Assembly: GCF_900109575.1 (NCBI RefSeq)
Contig: NZ_FOAF01000002.1
Location: forward strand, 372,001 to 436,000
From: Olivibacter domesticus
Lineage (GTDB): Bacteria > Bacteroidota > Bacteroidia > Sphingobacteriales > Sphingobacteriaceae
Direction of reading: 5' to 3'
DNA: 64,000 nt
Both the position numbers and the translations under genes were made by a program. Positions 61,923 to 64,000 of the stretch are shown one piece after another; positions within the stretch are counted from its first letter, which is position 1, and each line of letters starts with the position of its first letter. Below the pieces are notes generated by a model. That model had not been told where the DNA came from, made no database searches, and saw nothing but the letters and a program-made list of their open reading frames with translations.

Positions 61923-63365
61923 CTATAGATCTGTAATGGGTTTGTAAGTCGGTACCAGTGCCTTCATTACTATCCATCCAACAATATAACAAACGGCACA
62001 GACCGAAAAAATGATAAAGTATCCCGCCTCAATTCCATGAAATCCCATAAAAGACATGTCCGTTTCCTTACTGTAATCAAATAACATTCCTGAGCACTTG
62101 TTAATGAAGAAAGATCCAATTCCGCCCGCCATACCGCCGATTCCGGTGATGGTAGCGATAGCCTTTTTAGGGAACATGTCTCCAACAGTAGTAAAAATAT
62201 TGGCCGACCACGCTTGATGCGCTGCTCCGGCAATACCTATAATAAGCACCGGCCACCAATAGCTGATATGGCCGAGTGGCTGTGCAAATAATGCTAATAA
62301 GGGGAAAAAAGCAAATATTAACATAGAACGCATACGACCTGCGTAAGGATTCATTCCCTTCTTATCTACAAAATATGTGGGTAACCATCCTCCAATGATC
62401 GAAAGAAGCGTAATCAAATAAAGCACAAAAAGAGGCAACGCGCTGTCTGTAGAATCCATTCCATAAACCGAACTTAGGTAAGCAGGTGTCCAGAAAAGAA
62501 AGAACCACCAAACGCCATCCGTCATAAATTTACCAAAAGCAAAAGCCCAGGTTTGATTATATTTAAAACATTGCACAAAAGAAACTTTCGTAGTTGTTTC
62601 CTCTTTGTAATCCACAAGTTTTCTATCATTTATCAAATCTTGCTGAATATAAGCAAGCTCCTCCTTACCTACTCTAGGATGTACCTCGGGCTTATGATAA
62701 ATAAAAATCCAAAAACCCATCCATAGAAAACCCAATGCACCTATGATGATAAAAGACATTTCCCAACCGTAGGCTGCCGCAATAAAAGGTATTGTAACAG
62801 GAGCAGCAAGAGCTCCTACGGTTGCCCCTGCATTGAAAATACTGGTAGCAAAAGCTCTATCTTTCTTTGGAAAGTATTCTGCAGTCGCTTTAATGGCAGC
62901 TGGAAAATTACCTGCTTCACCAAGCGCCAAGACGAAACGAGCAAAAATAAAAAGCGCTACACTTACCGTTATAATGTTGGCGGTATTATCAACCATTGCT
63001 ATTGACTCCTTCGCTCCTTCAAACCCAACTAACCAATTACCTGTCAGCAAACCAGCCGTAGCAATACCACAAAAGGCATGTAAGCAAGCGCCAATAGACC
63101 AGATACCTATTGCCCAAAGAAATCCCTTTTTAGTATCGAGCCAATCAACAAATCTACCTGCAAATAAAAGCGAAATGGCATAAAAAATGGAAAATAAAGC
63201 GGTGATATTACCATAATCGTTGTTGGTCCAATGAAACTCCGGGGCAATAAAATCATTCCATGTTAAGGATAGGACTTGCCTATCCAAATAATTGATTGTA
63301 GTAGCAAAAAAAAGCAAGGAACAGATTGTCCATCTGTATTTACCAATAGTTTGTTTTTGGTTCAT
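61923..63365 (-). CDS. MFS hexuronate-type transporter (ExuT-like, ACS family)
   Basis: A 480-residue carrier with 12 helices. The start YRWTICSLLFFATTINYLDRQVLSL, ALGEAGNFPAAIKATAEYFPKKDRAFATSIFNAGA and WWFFLFWTPAYL are typical of the anion:cation symporter family that includes ExuT. Uptake of glucuronate or galacturonate is likely, as glucuronate isomerase is encoded next upstream. A LacI-type operator lies 34 bp ahead of the start. Confidence 0.9.
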   Translation of the reverse strand: MNQKQTIGKYRWTICSLLFFATTINYLDRQVLSLTWNDFIAPEFHWTNNDYGNITALFSIFYAISLLFAGRFVDWLDTKKGFLWAIGIWSIGACLHAFCGIATAGLLTGNWLVGFEGAKESIAMVDNTANIITVSVALFIFARFVLALGEAGNFPAAIKATAEYFPKKDRAFATSIFNAGATVGALAAPVTIPFIAAAYGWEMSFIIIGALGFLWMGFWIFIYHKPEVHPRVGKEELAYIQQDLINDRKLVDYKEETTTKVSFVQCFKYNQTWAFAFGKFMTDGVWWFFLFWTPAYLSSVYGMDSTDSALPLFVLYLITLLSIIGGWLPTYFVDKKGMNPYAGRMRSMLIFAFFPLLALFAQPLGHISYWWPVLIIGIAGAAHQAWSANIFTTVGDMFPKKAIATITGIGGMAGGIGSFFINKCSGMLFDYSKETDMSFMGFHGIEAGYFIIFSVCAVCYIVGWIVMKALVPTYKPITDL

Positions 63366-63398
63366 TATTTTTGGTTATATCATTTAATTAGGTTAATT

Positions 63399-63412
63399 TG
63401 AAAACGTTTGCA
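63399..63412. promoter_or_regulatory. LacI-family operator ahead of the hexuronate transporter gene
   Basis: TGAAAACGTTTGCA matches the general LacI-family site TGNAANCGNTTNCA at every fixed position. It sits 34-47 bp upstream of the transporter start. The regulator itself is not in this window. Confidence 0.65.
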
Positions 63413-63497
63413 CATCTCCATAGATAATTTAAATTCACCTTTGAAATACAATGATATCAATTTTTAATCAATTTACCTTATTATTCTTATTTAAAGT

Positions 63498-63527
63498 CAA
63501 AAAGCAGACGGAGTCGTCTGCTTTTTG
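63498..63527 (-). terminator. Terminator of uxaC
   Basis: A 13-bp stem: AAAAAGCAGACG at 63499-63510 (extended by C63498) pairs with CGTCTGCTTTTT at 63515-63526 (extended by G63527), loop GAGT. Lies 5 bp past the uxaC stop. Confidence 0.9.
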
Positions 63528-63532
63528 AAAGC

Positions 63533-64000
63533 TTATTTCGGCCAGTTAAAATAGGCGCTAGCATTATTATAACAGATATCTTGGATCACTTTGCCTATCC
63601 AAGGTAGATTGTCTGGCAGTTCTCCTTTTTCAATTTCTTCACCAAAAAGGTTACATAAGATACGTCGGAAGTACTCATGTCTTGGATAGGATAAAAAGCT
63701 TCTGGAATCTGTCAACATCCCGACAAAATTGCTGATCAATCCCATATTAGACAAGGCATTCATTTGCCTAATCATACCATCTTTTTGATCTAGAAACCAC
63801 CAGCCCGATCCAAATTGAATTTTCCCTGAAGACGACCCATCATTAAAATTACCGATCATCGTGGCTATCAATTCGTTATCAGATGGGTTTAAATTATATA
63901 ATATTGTTTTAGCTAGTTTATCCTGGCTATCTAACTTATCTAAAAAACCTGCTAAGGCTTTGCCCTGTGAAAAATCACCAATAGAATCCCAACCAGTATC
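63533..64000 (-). CDS. uxaC: Glucuronate isomerase, C-terminal part, cut by window edge
   Basis: The frame is open to base 64000 ([18 protein letters not shown]), so the ATG at 63871 is internal and the true start lies outside. About 156 C-terminal residues are visible, with [36 protein letters not shown] and a C-terminus in FNWPK, typical of UxaC. It converts D-glucuronate to D-fructuronate (and galacturonate to tagaturonate). With the ExuT-like transporter it makes up a hexuronate pathway. Confidence 0.96.
   Translation of the reverse strand, partial: DTGWDSIGDFSQGKALAGFLDKLDSQDKLAKTILYNLNPSDNELIATMIGNFNDGSSSGKIQFGSGWWFLDQKDGMIRQMNALSNMGLISNFVGMLTDSRSFLSYPRHEYFRRILCNLFGEEIEKGELPDNLPWIGKVIQDICYNNASAYFNWPK

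Noticed and set aside
62833-63183. 116-codon plus-strand frame within the hexuronate transporter gene
   Set aside because: Antisense to conserved membrane helices; Ser/Pro/Lys-rich translation without domain.

Overview
The window looks like chromosome of a Bacteroidota member, most likely family Sphingobacteriaceae (Pedobacter/Sphingobacterium/Olivibacter relatives). This rests on two SusC/SusD pairs, an ECF sigma/FecR pair feeding a SusC with an STN domain, several promoters matching the Bacteroidota consensus (TTG or TTTG, 19-20 bp, TAnnTTTG), few Shine-Dalgarno sequences and low GC. I see no phage, no intact insertion sequence and no CRISPR array. Species cannot be set from the sequence.

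Layout. 1-3701: end of a clan GH-D alpha-galactosidase-like enzyme, a GntR regulator and a sodium:solute symporter. 3770-15764 (minus): ECF sigma factor, FecR anti-sigma, SusC, SusD, then a tight run of an amidohydrolase, RidA, RraA, a bile-acid/sodium-symporter-family carrier and a SelA/DgaE-like PLP enzyme. The four enzymes all carry Sec- or Tat-like export signals, which suggests a catabolic pathway in the periplasm. 16544-20926: CorC/HlyC protein, a conserved hypothetical, a PRISE-type reductase and an AraC regulator. 21039-23654: GH51 arabinofuranosidase with an extra N-terminal domain. 24037-28497: an operon of unknown small envelope proteins, including a 49-residue lipoprotein, divergent from a TPR/HTH regulator. 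28824-35287: tRNA-Leu(CAA), rseP, dxr, a GH3-family protein, membrane proteins and a bestrophin.

35460-39350: class Ib ribonucleotide reductase operon nrdHIEF (minus). 39704-53269: DeoR regulator, glpD, glpK, glpF, a second SusC/SusD pair, then exported glycerophosphodiesterase, HAD phosphatase, SGNH hydrolase and a frameshifted metallophosphoesterase. I read this as a locus for glycerol-phosphate-containing polymers or lipids. 53682-56177 (minus): Tat-exported alkaline phosphatase and D-lactate dehydrogenase-like enzyme. 57499-60617: divergent metal-homeostasis locus (small conserved protein plus COG0523 GTPase on one side; MerC-like protein, ABC ATPase, MacB/FtsX-like permease with a His-rich loop and DUF3299 protein on the other) around two identical-architecture operators. 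60624-64000 (minus): two MFS transporters and the C-terminal part of glucuronate isomerase (uxaC), with a LacI-type operator ahead of the hexuronate-type transporter.

The most notable points are the exported PLP/RidA/RraA pathway, the interlocked Zur-like divergent promoters, the glycerophosphodiester locus, and a set of 7-bp-periodic arrays that sit at gene borders between 35.4 and 44 kb.
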